The notes below the pieces were generated by a model. It was not told the origin of the DNA and did no database searches. It saw only the letters and a list, made by a program, of their open reading frames with translations. The translations under genes and the position numbers were made by a program. From Lyngbya confervoides BDU141951 (GTDB taxonomy: Bacteria > Cyanobacteriota > Cyanobacteriia > Thermosynechococcales > Thermosynechococcaceae), in the NCBI RefSeq assembly GCF_000817775.3, contig NZ_JTHE03000088.1:96320-160319 (forward strand): a stretch of DNA of 64,000 nt, in the 5' to 3' direction. Each line of letters starts with the position of its first letter. The stretch's first letter is position 1. Shown piece after piece: positions 48,450-58,154 of this stretch.

Positions 48450-49871
48450 ATGAAAAAGAAAATTTTCTGGCCTCTGGATATTCATCTAGACCTCCATTTT
48501 GTCACTTTGCAGCCCGGCGGGCTGGGGTGCAACCGACGGTTAGGTCAAGCAGCGATTTTAGGAGGCTTGTTGCTGTTCGTGACTGCTTGTAATGGGACCC
48601 AAACATCGTCGTCTGGCCCATCCATTCCCGATCCTCCAGCGGCCTCCCCGTCAGCGGTGACGACGATTGCGCAGTTTGCTCTTGTACAACCCCAGGCTGA
48701 TCAGGCTGAATTAACGCGACGGTATCTTTCTAGTCTGCAAGATCAGGGATTCAACAGTCAGGATCAGGGATTTTGGGTGCAAAATGAATCTGAGCTTTTG
48801 GCCTCCCATCAGGGTAGGGTTTCCCTCCCCGCTGCCTCCATCACCAAAATTGCAACCACCTTGGCTGCCCTGGAAAAACTAGGTCCGCAGCACCGCTTTC
48901 AAACCACCCTGAACTATCAAGGGACCCTATCTTCTGGAAAACTGCTGGGGAACCTGGTGGTGTCCGGCGGTGCAGACCCTTTCTTCGTCTGGGAAGATGG
49001 CATCCAGTTAGCAAACCTGCTTGAGACCCTGGGCATTCGAGAGGTGACCGGGAATATTCTGGTAACCCCTGGGTTTCAGATGAATTTTGAGACCGATCCA
49101 CTCCGCTCAGGTCAATTACTCAAGCAGGCAATGGATCAATCCCAATGGTCAGAGGAAGCGAGCGCCCAATATCAGACCCTCCCCCCCAACACACCGCGAC
49201 CAAGCCTAGAGATCGCAGGTCAGGTACAGGTCATTCCCTCGCCTCCCACGGACACCAAGCTCCTGGTGCGCCATTCGTCCCTGCCGCTAATTGAATTACT
49301 CAAGCGCATGAATCGCTATAGCAACAATCCGATGGCGGATCAAATTGCCAACTATATTGGCGGCCCCCAGATGCTGGAGTCTACGGTCTTGCGTTTGACG
49401 GGGATTGATCCAGAGGAGGTGTCCTTCATCAACGGGTCTGGGCTGGGCGAGGAGAATAAAATCTCGGCCCGCGGTGCCAGCTTCATGCTGATTGCCCTGG
49501 CCAATTTGCTCGAGTCCCAGCAATACCGTCTTGGGGATGTGATCACCCTGATTGGGTTGGATGAAGGCATCCTCGATACCCGTCCACTTCCAGAGCATAT
49601 TCTCGTAAAATCAGGAACCCTTGACCAGGTCAGCGCCTTGGTCGGCGTCATTCCCACCCAACAGCAGGGCCTGATCTGGTTTTCCATGCTCAATTCCCAG
49701 GGCGATGTTGACCGCTACCGAGAGCATCAAGAGCAAATGCTCCGAACCATAATTGAGCGCTGGGGACCCACGCAACCCCAAGCGAATCAACTCCAGCCCA
49801 CCCGCTCGGGCGCAGACTTTACTGCCATCAATGAAGTTCTCCTTCCCCCAAATTCCCAACCAGGACGTTAA
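48450..49871 (+). CDS. D-alanyl-D-alanine carboxypeptidase/endopeptidase (PBP4-like, S13) lipoprotein
   Basis: Peptidoglycan-trimming penicillin-binding protein on the outside of the cytoplasmic membrane. The catalytic motifs are SITK (S-x-x-K), YSNN (S-x-N) and KSG (KTG variant). An N-terminal lipobox, FVTAC, follows a hydrophobic stretch, so it is probably a lipoprotein. The start is uncertain: ATG 48450 gives an unusually long leader, TTG 48507 a more normal one, and the frame opens at 48402. The last four bases overlap the convergent gene. Confidence 0.86.
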   Translation: MKKKIFWPLDIHLDLHFVTLQPGGLGCNRRLGQAAILGGLLLFVTACNGTQTSSSGPSIPDPPAASPSAVTTIAQFALVQPQADQAELTRRYLSSLQDQGFNSQDQGFWVQNESELLASHQGRVSLPAASITKIATTLAALEKLGPQHRFQTTLNYQGTLSSGKLLGNLVVSGGADPFFVWEDGIQLANLLETLGIREVTGNILVTPGFQMNFETDPLRSGQLLKQAMDQSQWSEEASAQYQTLPPNTPRPSLEIAGQVQVIPSPPTDTKLLVRHSSLPLIELLKRMNRYSNNPMADQIANYIGGPQMLESTVLRLTGIDPEEVSFINGSGLGEENKISARGASFMLIALANLLESQQYRLGDVITLIGLDEGILDTRPLPEHILVKSGTLDQVSALVGVIPTQQQGLIWFSMLNSQGDVDRYREHQEQMLRTIIERWGPTQPQANQLQPTRSGADFTAINEVLLPPNSQPGR

Positions 49872-50368
49872 TCACTGCCTCCCCACCGCCAGCGAGGATT
49901 CCCATTGAGAATCGTCTGAAACAGAATGCTGGTGGTGTAGTTATTGGGATCTCGGTTGCCGGTCATGTCCAAAGTGAAGTAGACCTGTCCCCCCTCATAC
50001 CAAACCCGCATGTAGGAATGATCCTGGTAGGCTTCCCCATCGACGGTTGTCATCCTCGCTGTGCCCAGGCAATTGCGATAGGCAGGCTTGAGGGTCCCGG
50101 TCCAGGTCACGCTGAACGGCCGACTCTCGGCAAAGCGAATATTGGTGGCAATCGCGGTCAAATTTGCAGTGCCATTCAGGGCGTATCCCCCCTCTTGGTA
50201 GGGAAGGTTCGTCTCATAGGCAATGACGGTGGGGGGACAGTTGGGGTCTCCGCTCTGCCGCGTCAAGGCCGGCAGGGTCTCAAAGGCTATTGTGCGAGCC
50301 AGGACAGGAGGAGAAAACAGCAAAAGACTCAGAGGGAAAAGAGCGCAACACAAAAGAGAGGGTTTCAT
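49868..50368 (-). CDS. Exported protein of unknown function
   Basis: A 166-residue secreted protein with a clear signal peptide (SLLCCALFPLSLLLFSPPVLA, cleavage after LAR region). The mature part is beta-rich (FETLPALTRQ, YETNLPYQEGGYALN, MRVWYEGGQVYFTLDMTG), with one Cys pair. No family recognised. ATG 50368 is preceded by GGAG (GGAGATAAAGTCCC). Its stop and the stop of the PBP4-like gene share a TTAA palindrome. Confidence 0.65.
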   Translation of the reverse strand: MKPSLLCCALFPLSLLLFSPPVLARTIAFETLPALTRQSGDPNCPPTVIAYETNLPYQEGGYALNGTANLTAIATNIRFAESRPFSVTWTGTLKPAYRNCLGTARMTTVDGEAYQDHSYMRVWYEGGQVYFTLDMTGNRDPNNYTTSILFQTILNGNPRWRWGGSD

Positions 50369-50512
50369 GGGACTTTATCTCCAGTATTAGCCTAAAGATG
50401 CCAAAGATTCGGCGGGCCGAGGGTGATCCGGTGGGAGCGTTACAGTGATTTAGATCAGGCCCTGGTCAGGATCCATTGCCCAAGGTCAACAGCCATGGAG
50501 CCAGAGGCACAC

Positions 50513-51604
50513 TCACGGCACCAGTCCTTGGAGTACAGCCCAGGTTTCCCGAGCGCAGGTTAGCCAGGAGAACTTCTGCGCCTGGGCCATCGCCTTTTGC
50601 CGGAGCTCTGCCCGCAGGGCTGGATTGAGAAACAGACGCCGCACTTGATGGGCAATGGCTTGGGGATCTGAGGGGTCAAAATAGAGCGCTGCATCCCCAC
50701 AGACCTCCGGCATAGAAGCAGCCTTAGAAACCAGAACCGGACAGCCACAGACCATGGCCTCAAGGGGTGTTAACCCAAACCCTTCATAGTAGGAAGCATG
50801 GATGAATCCCCAGGCAGATTCATAGAGGGCTTTAAGCTGGCGATCGCCAATATAGCCCAGCCGCACAATTTGCTGAGACTGTGCCAAATCATCCGCTGCG
50901 GCAAAAACCTGACGGTTGCGACCCCCAATAATCACCACTTTTAAATCTGATAAATCGCTCAGGTAGGGCAGCGCCTGCACCACAGCCCTGAAATTTTTGT
51001 GGGGACTGAGACTGCTCACCGCCAACACAAAGGGCTGATTCTCCAGCTGAGCCTGGCGCAAAATGGAAGGGTCCGGAGAAATACGCTGCATGTGCTCACG
51101 GCCTTCATAGATGACCTTGACTCGGTCTAGGGGAATCCCAAGATGGTGAGCAATCTCACGCTTTGAGAACTGAGACACGGTTAGCAACCTAAGAACCTTC
51201 CGGCTCAACTGATGGAACAATAGGCCATACCAGGCTCGGAAGGCCCACGAGTAGGCCTCTGGAACCGCGTAAATTGAAACGTCGTGGAGGGTCAGCACCT
51301 GGTCGCGTTTCCCCAGGGGAGCGGTATTGCCTAAATTAACCAGCAGTCCCCCACGACTGTAGCGGGGCAGATCGATCTGCTCCCATAGATGCCCCTGCCA
51401 TCGACCCACGGCCTGAATCGGGAGATTCGACAAGGACAGGGAGATTTCAGTGCCTGGGGGCACTAAAACCGTGATCGCCTCAAAGGGATTGGGGAGTTCA
51501 TCAGCGGCAATTAGCGTATCAATTGCCTGAACCAACTCCCGTGCATAGCGCTGAACACCGGTAACCTGCTGCGTTAAGAACCGACCGTTAATAAAAAGTT
51601 GCAT
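50513..51604 (-). CDS. GT4-family glycosyltransferase (A)
   Basis: A 363-residue GT-B-fold transferase, probably for exopolysaccharide or lipopolysaccharide. The N-terminus has MQLFINGRFLTQQVTGVQRYARELV, and the C-terminal nucleotide-sugar site has YEGFGLTPLEAMVCGCPVLVS with the catalytic-type Glu in EGFG. ATG 51604 is chosen over the far upstream open frame to 51883, which overlaps the divergent transferase. Acceptor and donor sugars unknown. Confidence 0.9.
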   Translation of the reverse strand: MQLFINGRFLTQQVTGVQRYARELVQAIDTLIAADELPNPFEAITVLVPPGTEISLSLSNLPIQAVGRWQGHLWEQIDLPRYSRGGLLVNLGNTAPLGKRDQVLTLHDVSIYAVPEAYSWAFRAWYGLLFHQLSRKVLRLLTVSQFSKREIAHHLGIPLDRVKVIYEGREHMQRISPDPSILRQAQLENQPFVLAVSSLSPHKNFRAVVQALPYLSDLSDLKVVIIGGRNRQVFAAADDLAQSQQIVRLGYIGDRQLKALYESAWGFIHASYYEGFGLTPLEAMVCGCPVLVSKAASMPEVCGDAALYFDPSDPQAIAHQVRRLFLNPALRAELRQKAMAQAQKFSWLTCARETWAVLQGLVP

Positions 51605-51820
51605 GAATTGAGAAGTTGCATAGCCCCGCAATCGCAAGGGGAGAAATAAACCCAGGTGAGTATACCCTATGCCCCCAGGACCGATCAGGCGGGGAAGGGC
51701 AATCTGAAAATCCCGCCTGAAGCCCTTCGGCTGATATGGTAGCGAGGGATCTCCCTGACCTTGCTCTGCCTCGATCTCTGTGCGGCGCCATCGATTTTTC
51801 CCTTCAGCTTTAAATTGACC

Positions 51821-52981
51821 ATGTCCACCTCTCCCCAAACTCCGGCAACCATCGTTTTTATTGGCCTGGGATGGTTTCCCCACAGTCCCGGCGGCAACGA
51901 GAGATATGTCTATGAGCTAACCCGTCAGCTGGCGAAGCGGGGCGATCGCATTGAGCTATGCGGGGTTGACCTGCCAAATGAGCAGCCAGACAACGCCCTG
52001 ATATTGACAAATCTGTGTCAAAGTCATTGGCCCTTGCCGAAACGACTGCGAGAAACCCGCCGACAGTTCCTGCAACGGAGCTCGCAAACTCCAGATGCCA
52101 TCAATCTTCACTTTCCCCTTTACGGATTACCGCTCCTGTCGGTACTTCCCCCTCACATCCCCGTAACCCTCACCTTTCACGGTCCCTGGGCTGCGGAAAG
52201 CCAGCAGGAGGGCGCCAACTGGTTCAGCGTTGCCCTCAAGCGCTGGGTAGAGCGGCGGGTCTACCACGAAATGGATCGCTTCATTGTCCTCAGCCATGCC
52301 TTTGGCACCATTTTGCACCGGGATTACGGCATTCCGTGGGATCAAATTCGTGTTATTCCAGGGGGCGTTGATATTGAACGATTCGCGCCGAAATACAATC
52401 AGCAGGAGGCCCGGCAGGTTCTGGGCTGGCCCAGGGATCGCTGGACCTTATTCACGCCGCGGCGGTTAGTGCCGCGCATGGGTCTAGAGATTCTAATTCA
52501 GGCAGTGGCCCAGCTTAAACCCCATTATCCAGCCCTGAGCCTGGCAATTGCTGGCAAGGGTCCTCTGCAAAGGTCCTTAGAACAGCAAATTACGGATCTG
52601 CAGCTATCCGACTCTGTCCACCTGCTGGGGTTTATGCCTGATGAGGATTTGCCCACGGCCTATCAGGCCGCAGACCTCACCCTAATTCCCAGCCAGGCTC
52701 TGGAGGGGTTCGGGTTGGTGTTGCTTGAGTCTTTGGCCTGTGGAACGCCGGTGGTTTGCACCCCCGTTGGCGGTATGCCTGAAGTCCTCCAGCCCTTTAG
52801 TCCACAGCTGATTACCGCAGGCACCAGTATTCAGGCCCTCGCCCAAACATTACAGCAGATTTTAGATCAGAAACTGCCGCTGCCCACAGGTGCCGATTGC
52901 CGCGCCCATATCTGCGCGCACTATGACTGGTCAGGGGTGGCTGAGCGAGTGCGACAGGTTTTACTGGAAGACATCCATTAA
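51821..52981 (+). CDS. GT4-family glycosyltransferase (B)
   Basis: A 386-residue GT-B-fold transferase, divergent from transferase A by about 217 bases. Motifs include LGWFPHSPGGNERYVYELTR at the N-terminus, VIPGGVDIERFAPKYN (start of the C-terminal domain) and the donor site EGFGLVLLESLACGTPVVCT. ATG 51821 (MSTSPQTPA) is chosen over the earlier frame to 51761. The pair A/B may act on the same glycan; that is inference from adjacency only. Confidence 0.9.
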   Translation: MSTSPQTPATIVFIGLGWFPHSPGGNERYVYELTRQLAKRGDRIELCGVDLPNEQPDNALILTNLCQSHWPLPKRLRETRRQFLQRSSQTPDAINLHFPLYGLPLLSVLPPHIPVTLTFHGPWAAESQQEGANWFSVALKRWVERRVYHEMDRFIVLSHAFGTILHRDYGIPWDQIRVIPGGVDIERFAPKYNQQEARQVLGWPRDRWTLFTPRRLVPRMGLEILIQAVAQLKPHYPALSLAIAGKGPLQRSLEQQITDLQLSDSVHLLGFMPDEDLPTAYQAADLTLIPSQALEGFGLVLLESLACGTPVVCTPVGGMPEVLQPFSPQLITAGTSIQALAQTLQQILDQKLPLPTGADCRAHICAHYDWSGVAERVRQVLLEDIH

Positions 52982-53117
52982 TAACTGCTCCTGAGGCAAT
53001 CAGAGCCGGGGGAGATTCGGGAAATCAGCTCCGTTTGTGTCAATTGCGCAACAAATTGCCTTCTTCCTTTCAAAACAAAATAAAATTTTTCTGACTTTTT
53101 TCTGGATGACCTTAGGT

Positions 53118-53546
53118 ATGACCGCGAATTATCGCCAGCGAGCAAACGGCTTTTTTAGCGACTTTAAAGACTTTTTGATGCGTGGAAACGTCCTTGACCT
53201 AGCGATTGCCGTGGTCATTGGAGGAGCCTTTGGCAAGATCGTGACCTCACTCGTGGAGGATGTGTTGACCCCCGCCATTCTCAATCCCGCCATGAAGGCG
53301 GCCAAGGTTGAGGAGCTGGCACAACTGCAGTTTAATTCAATCAAATACGGGTCGTTCTTAGCGGCTGTTTTAAACTTTATCGTGATTGCCTTTGTGATTT
53401 TTCTGGTGATTCGATCCTTTGAAGCGGCCCAGCGCCGACTGCAACGACAGCAGACCCTAGCGGAAGAAGCAGCCCCCCCCGATCCGCAACAGCAGCTGGT
53501 GGAGGCGATGAATCGACTCACGCAAGCCATCGAACGCCAGTCCTAG
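53118..53546 (+). CDS. mscL: Large-conductance mechanosensitive channel
   Basis: Homopentameric osmotic safety valve of the cytoplasmic membrane, about 142 residues. The conserved FKDFLMRGNVLDLAIAVVIGGAFGKIVTSLVEDVLTPAI segment holds helix 1 and TM1, TM2 is FLAAVLNFIVIAFVIFLVI, and a Gln/Glu-rich helical tail follows. ATG 53118 is chosen over ATG 53106 and an upstream open frame to 53037; none has a clear ribosome site. Not part of an evident operon. Confidence 0.93.
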   Translation: MTANYRQRANGFFSDFKDFLMRGNVLDLAIAVVIGGAFGKIVTSLVEDVLTPAILNPAMKAAKVEELAQLQFNSIKYGSFLAAVLNFIVIAFVIFLVIRSFEAAQRRLQRQQTLAEEAAPPDPQQQLVEAMNRLTQAIERQS

Positions 53547-53670
53547 GCAGGGATCTAGACGGATCCGAACAGAGCCTCTCTAAGATTAAATAAAAGCAAA
53601 AAAGCGCGGGAAGACCGATTTATGGCCTTAAAATCAAGGTCAGAATCAGTTTTGCCTTGGAGGCAACGCT

Positions 53671-54234
53671 ATGAAACTCCTGACTAGAACTGCATTGGCT
53701 CTCGTTATCGCGATGGGAACCTGTTTTCCTGCATTGGCTGGATCAAGCGCCAATAGCACGATTCCTGGCAATGAAATTAGCGGCGAAGTTGAATCGGTGG
53801 AGGGCACAACGCTCACCGTCAAAACCGCTGATGGCTCAACTCAGCACTATCTGGTAGACCCTGCCCTGCCCTCTGCTCTGGGACTAGAGGCAGGATCCAA
53901 GATTTCAATTAGTGGAAAGGATCTGCGCCGCGGTGTCATCACTGGGGTTGATGACAACACCATTAAGGTCAAGCACGATAATGGGGATGTGATGACCTAC
54001 ATTATCAATCGTGAGAGCCGCACCTACCTGAGCTATGGCGATCGCGTGATTGTCAATGCCCGTGGTGATGTGGTTCGAGAAGACTGGTATAAGCTTACCG
54101 CCAATGAGGTGGCTCGCGTTTACGATTATTCCATTGCCACCCGAATCACCCAGTCCGTGGCCACAACTCCCCCGGTGGTAACCCCTGCTCCCACCTATAC
54201 CCCTCCAGCTGGACCAGTCCCAGCGATGTGGTAG
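53671..54234 (+). CDS. Exported small beta-rich protein, unknown function
   Basis: A 187-residue secreted protein with a signal peptide ending near ALA-GSS. Two similar beta segments follow: EISGEVESVEGTTLTVKTADG, and later ISGKDLRRGVITGVDDNTIKVK with DNGDVMTYIINR. These resemble DUF5666-like repeats. The C-terminal ~25 residues are Pro/Thr-rich. ATG 53671 has an excellent ribosome site (TTGGAGG, nine bases upstream), and a strong terminator follows, so it is a well-expressed single gene. Function unknown. Confidence 0.7.
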   Translation: MKLLTRTALALVIAMGTCFPALAGSSANSTIPGNEISGEVESVEGTTLTVKTADGSTQHYLVDPALPSALGLEAGSKISISGKDLRRGVITGVDDNTIKVKHDNGDVMTYIINRESRTYLSYGDRVIVNARGDVVREDWYKLTANEVARVYDYSIATRITQSVATTPPVVTPAPTYTPPAGPVPAMW

Positions 54235-54271
54235 TCCCCAACTTCTGTACGATTACCGTCTACTGCGATTG

Positions 54272-54304
54272 AGACGATCAAGGGTGAGTCCTGATCGTCT
54301 TTTT
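54272..54304 (+). terminator. Rho-independent terminator
   Basis: Perfect nine-base-pair stem AGACGATCA (54272-54280) with TGATCGTCT (54292-54300), loop 11 bases, followed by TTTTC. Ends the exported beta-rich gene. Confidence 0.9.
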
Positions 54305-54423
54305 CTGTGGCCTTTTGTTGACCTTCCTCTTTTCAAGGGCAACCCTCCGGTCCTTGAGCCGGGAGGAACAACTTTCAGTATCATGCAGTTAGGTCCAGAT
54401 GAAAAATTCAGTCCCCAGCTTGC

Positions 54424-54966
54424 ATGAAACACACCCTGCGAAACTTTGTAATAACCGTTACTGCAATTGTTCTGAGTCTTTTTTTAGTTCTTGGCCTGCG
54501 CACCCAAAGCCAATCTCCCTCTCTGGCAGGGTTGGCTGAATCGGCAACCCCGCTGGAGGTGGCCATGGGGAACCAGAAGCCCACGTTAGTCGAATTCTAT
54601 GCGGATTGGTGCACCAGTTGTCGAGCCATGGTGGGGGATATGGAAGCCCTGCGGCAGAAATACGGCGAGACGCTTAATTTTGTCATGCTCAACGTTGATA
54701 ACAGTAAGTGGCTGCCTGAATTAATCCAGTACCGGGTGGATGGCATTCCCCACTTTGTATTTTTTGACCGAAACGCTGCGGCGGTGGCTGCGGCAGTGGG
54801 AGAGCAGCCCCGATTCATTCTGGAGGGTAACCTATCGGCCCTAGTGGCAGGCCAGCCTCTCCCCTACGTCGCCCAGATGGGGAGTACATCGGAGATTGAG
54901 TCTCCTCAGTTTGGCGCCACGCAGGACAATCCTCGCAGCCATGGCGCTCAGGTGCAGAAAACCTAA
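54424..54966 (+). CDS. txlA: Membrane-anchored thioredoxin-like protein TxlA (HCF164-type)
   Basis: A 180-residue protein. One N-terminal transmembrane segment (FVITVTAIVLSLFLVLGL) precedes a thioredoxin domain with the CxxC active site in YADWCTSCRAM and the cis-Pro in VDGIPHFVFF. TxlA/HCF164 passes reducing power to the thylakoid lumen side and is needed for cytochrome b6f assembly. Start ATG 54424. Its stop overlaps the convergent murG stop by four bases. Confidence 0.9.
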   Translation: MKHTLRNFVITVTAIVLSLFLVLGLRTQSQSPSLAGLAESATPLEVAMGNQKPTLVEFYADWCTSCRAMVGDMEALRQKYGETLNFVMLNVDNSKWLPELIQYRVDGIPHFVFFDRNAAAVAAAVGEQPRFILEGNLSALVAGQPLPYVAQMGSTSEIESPQFGATQDNPRSHGAQVQKT

Positions 54967-56075
54967 GCGCAGTACTGGCGGACCATGGCCACCACCTGTT
55001 CCGTACTGTTGGGAACTGCCACCTGCCGCGCCTGGGCTGCCATCCGCTCTAAGGACTGGGGATGGGCCAGCCAATCGAGGACCAGGGCTTCTAGATCTGC
55101 GGGATTGAGATCTGCCTCGCGGAACATCACCCCGGCCCCCGCCTCAACATACACCTTGGCATTAAAGGCTTGATGATCCTCTGCTGCGTAGGGATAGGGG
55201 ATCAAAATCGCCGGGGTCCCGGTAACGGCCAGCTCCGTGAGGGTTCCTGCCCCAGATCGACTAATGGCCAGGTTAGCTCGCTGCAGCAAGCCCGCCATGT
55301 TCTCAAAAAAAGAGAACTCTAGGTAGTGGGGATGGGTGTAGCTGTGAGCGTCTGGGTCGCGATCGCCTGTTAAATGCACAATCCAAGCCCCCGCCTCCAG
55401 CCACGGCTCTAAACAGGCCCGAACCTTGCGGTTGAGTCCAACCGCCCCCTGACTGCCACCGGCCACAACAATCACAGGGGCCGTCTCTGGGATGGGTAAA
55501 TCGAGGGGCTGAGGCGATTGAAACTGCGATCGCACCGGGGTTCCCACCCATCGGGTAGTCTTTGCTTGAGGCAAATACTGGGCAGCACGCTCAAACCCGA
55601 GCGCCACGACTGTACACCAGCGACTCAGACTGCGGGTTACCTTCCCAGGGATCGCATTGGACTCGTGCAGAATGCTGGGTAACCCAAGGGTACGTGCCGC
55701 AATAATTGCGGGGGCGGCAATATATCCCCCAGTGGTCAAGACCCCTTTAAATTGGCCCTGCTGCAGAATTCGACGGGTTCTCCAAATGGACACCAAAAAT
55801 TTGAGGAAGACCCAAAGGGCGCGCAGATCCTTACTTTGAAAACCTTCCACCGAAATAACTCGCAAGGGGTAATCCTCAGGCACAAGCTGAGTTTCAAGCC
55901 GATCGCTGACCCCCAACCATTCCACACTTACCTGCTCCGCCCGCAGCTGATCAGCAATGGCCAGGGCCGGAAACAGATGTCCTCCGGTGCCACTGGCAGC
56001 AATCAGTAGCCGAGATGGGTGGGTCCCCTGGGGAGGACAAGCAGCAGGGTTAGAATCTAGGGTGCGCAGGTTCAT
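54963..56075 (-). CDS. murG: UDP-GlcNAc:lipid I N-acetylglucosaminyltransferase
   Basis: GT28 transferase that adds GlcNAc to lipid I at the membrane, making lipid II for peptidoglycan. The 370-residue protein shows the N-terminal glycine motif SGTGGHLFPALAIADQL, HESNAIPGKVTR, and the donor site GGSQGAVGLNRKV with SRSGAGTLTELA. It stands apart from other mur genes here, convergent with txlA. Confidence 0.96.
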   Translation of the reverse strand: MNLRTLDSNPAACPPQGTHPSRLLIAASGTGGHLFPALAIADQLRAEQVSVEWLGVSDRLETQLVPEDYPLRVISVEGFQSKDLRALWVFLKFLVSIWRTRRILQQGQFKGVLTTGGYIAAPAIIAARTLGLPSILHESNAIPGKVTRSLSRWCTVVALGFERAAQYLPQAKTTRWVGTPVRSQFQSPQPLDLPIPETAPVIVVAGGSQGAVGLNRKVRACLEPWLEAGAWIVHLTGDRDPDAHSYTHPHYLEFSFFENMAGLLQRANLAISRSGAGTLTELAVTGTPAILIPYPYAAEDHQAFNAKVYVEAGAGVMFREADLNPADLEALVLDWLAHPQSLERMAAQARQVAVPNSTEQVVAMVRQYCA

Positions 56076-56229
56076 CGCTCTGGGTAAAAAATAAGAAAAA
56101 AAGGTGGGCTACAATCAAATCACCCAAGCTGGCAAGAACGTCGCAATTTTAGTACGAATTGTTACATAGAGTGCGACGACCCCAATGGGAACTTTGTAAT
56201 GAACGATTCATAAGGCTGAGATTTTGACC

Positions 56230-57081
56230 ATGCTTCCATCCCCCCTTAAGGTATGTCTCCTTTGTACAACCCTAGTCACAACTTCCCTGGTGGGGCTACC
56301 TCCCGCATGGTCACAGATGGGGTCCCCCCCCTCCGCCATCGAAGCAGCCGAACCCAAACTCGCCCAGGACAGCGCTCCTCCGGATCTGGCGGCCTGGGTT
56401 GCCACCATGGACAAAGCCGCCAATGAGCGAAAGCTGAACACCTTGCTGAAGCAATATGAACGGGACTTCGTCCACAGTGATGGTTTGACGCGTGCCCAGA
56501 TGAAGAAGGCCATTCGCAACTTTTGGCAGCAATATGATCAACTCACCTACACCACCCGCATTGACTCCTGGGAAATGCCTGAGCCGGGCGTCTACACGAC
56601 CCAAACAACCACCACAATTTCAGGTCGCCAAACCCAGGGGAAACCCCAGCCCAAGTCGCTACAAACAACGCTGGTCTCCCAGCAAACAATTCAAAACTCT
56701 CGAATTATTCGTCAAGCGACGCTCTCAGAAAAAACCATGGTCACCTCCGGAAGCAACCCGCCCAAGGTGCAGGTCAATTTGCCGGAGTCGGTTCGAGCCG
56801 GAGAGGAATATTACTTTGATGTGATCGTGGATGAGCCGCTCGGCAACCGCATTCTGCTCGGAGCCGCCCTGGAGGAAACCGTGGATCCCCAGGGGCATCT
56901 TCAACCGGCCCAGTTTGAGCTGGAATCCCTGTCAACCGGGGGACTGTTTAAGGTGGGCAAAGCCCCCGAAACTGCCCAGGATGAATGGATTTCTGCAATT
57001 TTAATCCAGGACGGTGGCATGCTTGTGGTTAGCCAACGCCTGTCCGTCGAGCCTCGATCCTCGGCAAAATCTAATCCCTAG
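56230..57081 (+). CDS. Exported NTF2-like domain protein upstream of min genes
   Basis: A 283-residue secreted protein with a signal peptide (PLKVCLLCTTLVTTSLVGL; cleavage near WSQ). A predicted NTF2-like segment follows (residues about 55-150: LNTLLKQYERDFVHSDGLTRA, then IRNFWQQYDQLTYTTRIDSWE), then a beta-rich C-terminal part (PESVRAGEEYYFDVIVDEPL). TTG 56224 is also possible; ATG 56230 is preferred. It lies 153 bases upstream of minC on the same strand and may belong to the min transcript. Function unknown. Confidence 0.7.
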   Translation: MLPSPLKVCLLCTTLVTTSLVGLPPAWSQMGSPPSAIEAAEPKLAQDSAPPDLAAWVATMDKAANERKLNTLLKQYERDFVHSDGLTRAQMKKAIRNFWQQYDQLTYTTRIDSWEMPEPGVYTTQTTTTISGRQTQGKPQPKSLQTTLVSQQTIQNSRIIRQATLSEKTMVTSGSNPPKVQVNLPESVRAGEEYYFDVIVDEPLGNRILLGAALEETVDPQGHLQPAQFELESLSTGGLFKVGKAPETAQDEWISAILIQDGGMLVVSQRLSVEPRSSAKSNP

Positions 57082-57234
57082 AATTCCTTCCGGCCCAGGG
57101 CGTGCTTGCCCAGAAAGCCTAAGGTTGAGGGAAAAGGGATGGGGAAGAGTTCCCCACCGGAATCCATTTCAAAATCTCGATGCCCCGTATTATGCTGGAT
57201 GGAATCTTGTGTCCATAGGTTTTGACGGCTTTTC

Positions 57235-58071
57235 ATGAGTAATTCAAATGCCTCACCTCATCGTTCAGCAGATGCTTCGACTCAACCCTCAAACCGACGT
57301 GAGAGTGCACAAAACTTTCTAACCACTCACCCCTTGCGCCCCGTTGAGCTTTCAATGTGTGATGGTCGGGTGGTCCTGTTGTTACCCGAACAGGACGGGT
57401 CAGAAAGTGACTGGTCCTCCATTTTGCAGCGTATTCAGCAGCACATCTGCCAACCGACTCCGCCTTGGGCAGCCAATAGTAAGGTTGATCTTATTGTCGG
57501 GAAGCGATTGCTCGATCCCCGACAGATGCAGGTGCTGGCAAAGGCACTAGGTCAGGCCAAACTGATCCTGGATTGCGTCCACACCAGTCGCCGTCAAACG
57601 GCGGTGGCGGCGGTGACTGCCGGGTATTCGGTTCAGCAAACCGCCCCAGATCAGCTGGTTCAAAAGTTGAATCAGGCCCAGGGAACTCAGCTTAAATTTG
57701 CGCCTCCCCCTCAGCCCCAGGCAACCTTAGCCACCCCGTTATTTTTAACCAAGACCATTCGCTCGGGCAGTGAAATCCAGCATGGGGGACATATTTTTTT
57801 ACTGGGAGATGTCAACCCAGGCGGAACGATTATTGCCGATGGTGATATTGTGATTTGGGGGAGATTGAGGGGCGTTGCCCACGCAGGTGCGAGTGGCGAT
57901 CGCGGAGCCTGTATTATGGCCCTGAGGATGGAGCCAACCCAACTGCGCATTGCAAACAAGGTCGCTCGGGCACCGGCGGCAAAATTAGAAGAAATCTATC
58001 CAGAGGTCGCCCATATTGCAGCCGAGGGCATCCGAATTACCCGAGCCTACGATTACTCGCGGCTAACATAG
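57235..58071 (+). CDS. minC: Septum site-determining protein MinC
   Basis: Inhibitor of FtsZ ring assembly that keeps division at midcell, recruited by MinD. The 278-residue protein has an N-terminal region less conserved than in E. coli (as usual in cyanobacteria) and the C-terminal beta-helix domain (IRSGSEIQHGGHIFLLGDVN, GGTIIADGDIVIWGRLRG and GASGDRGACIMALRM). ATG 57235. First gene of minC-minD-minE, the usual cyanobacterial order. Confidence 0.95.
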   Translation: MSNSNASPHRSADASTQPSNRRESAQNFLTTHPLRPVELSMCDGRVVLLLPEQDGSESDWSSILQRIQQHICQPTPPWAANSKVDLIVGKRLLDPRQMQVLAKALGQAKLILDCVHTSRRQTAVAAVTAGYSVQQTAPDQLVQKLNQAQGTQLKFAPPPQPQATLATPLFLTKTIRSGSEIQHGGHIFLLGDVNPGGTIIADGDIVIWGRLRGVAHAGASGDRGACIMALRMEPTQLRIANKVARAPAAKLEEIYPEVAHIAAEGIRITRAYDYSRLT

Positions 58072-58154
58072 GCTATGGTTAATACCTTATAGGCCGTCTA
58101 TATCTTCCTGTCTAAGTTCAAGCTTTAAAAATTTCAATTCAAGTTTTTACGATT

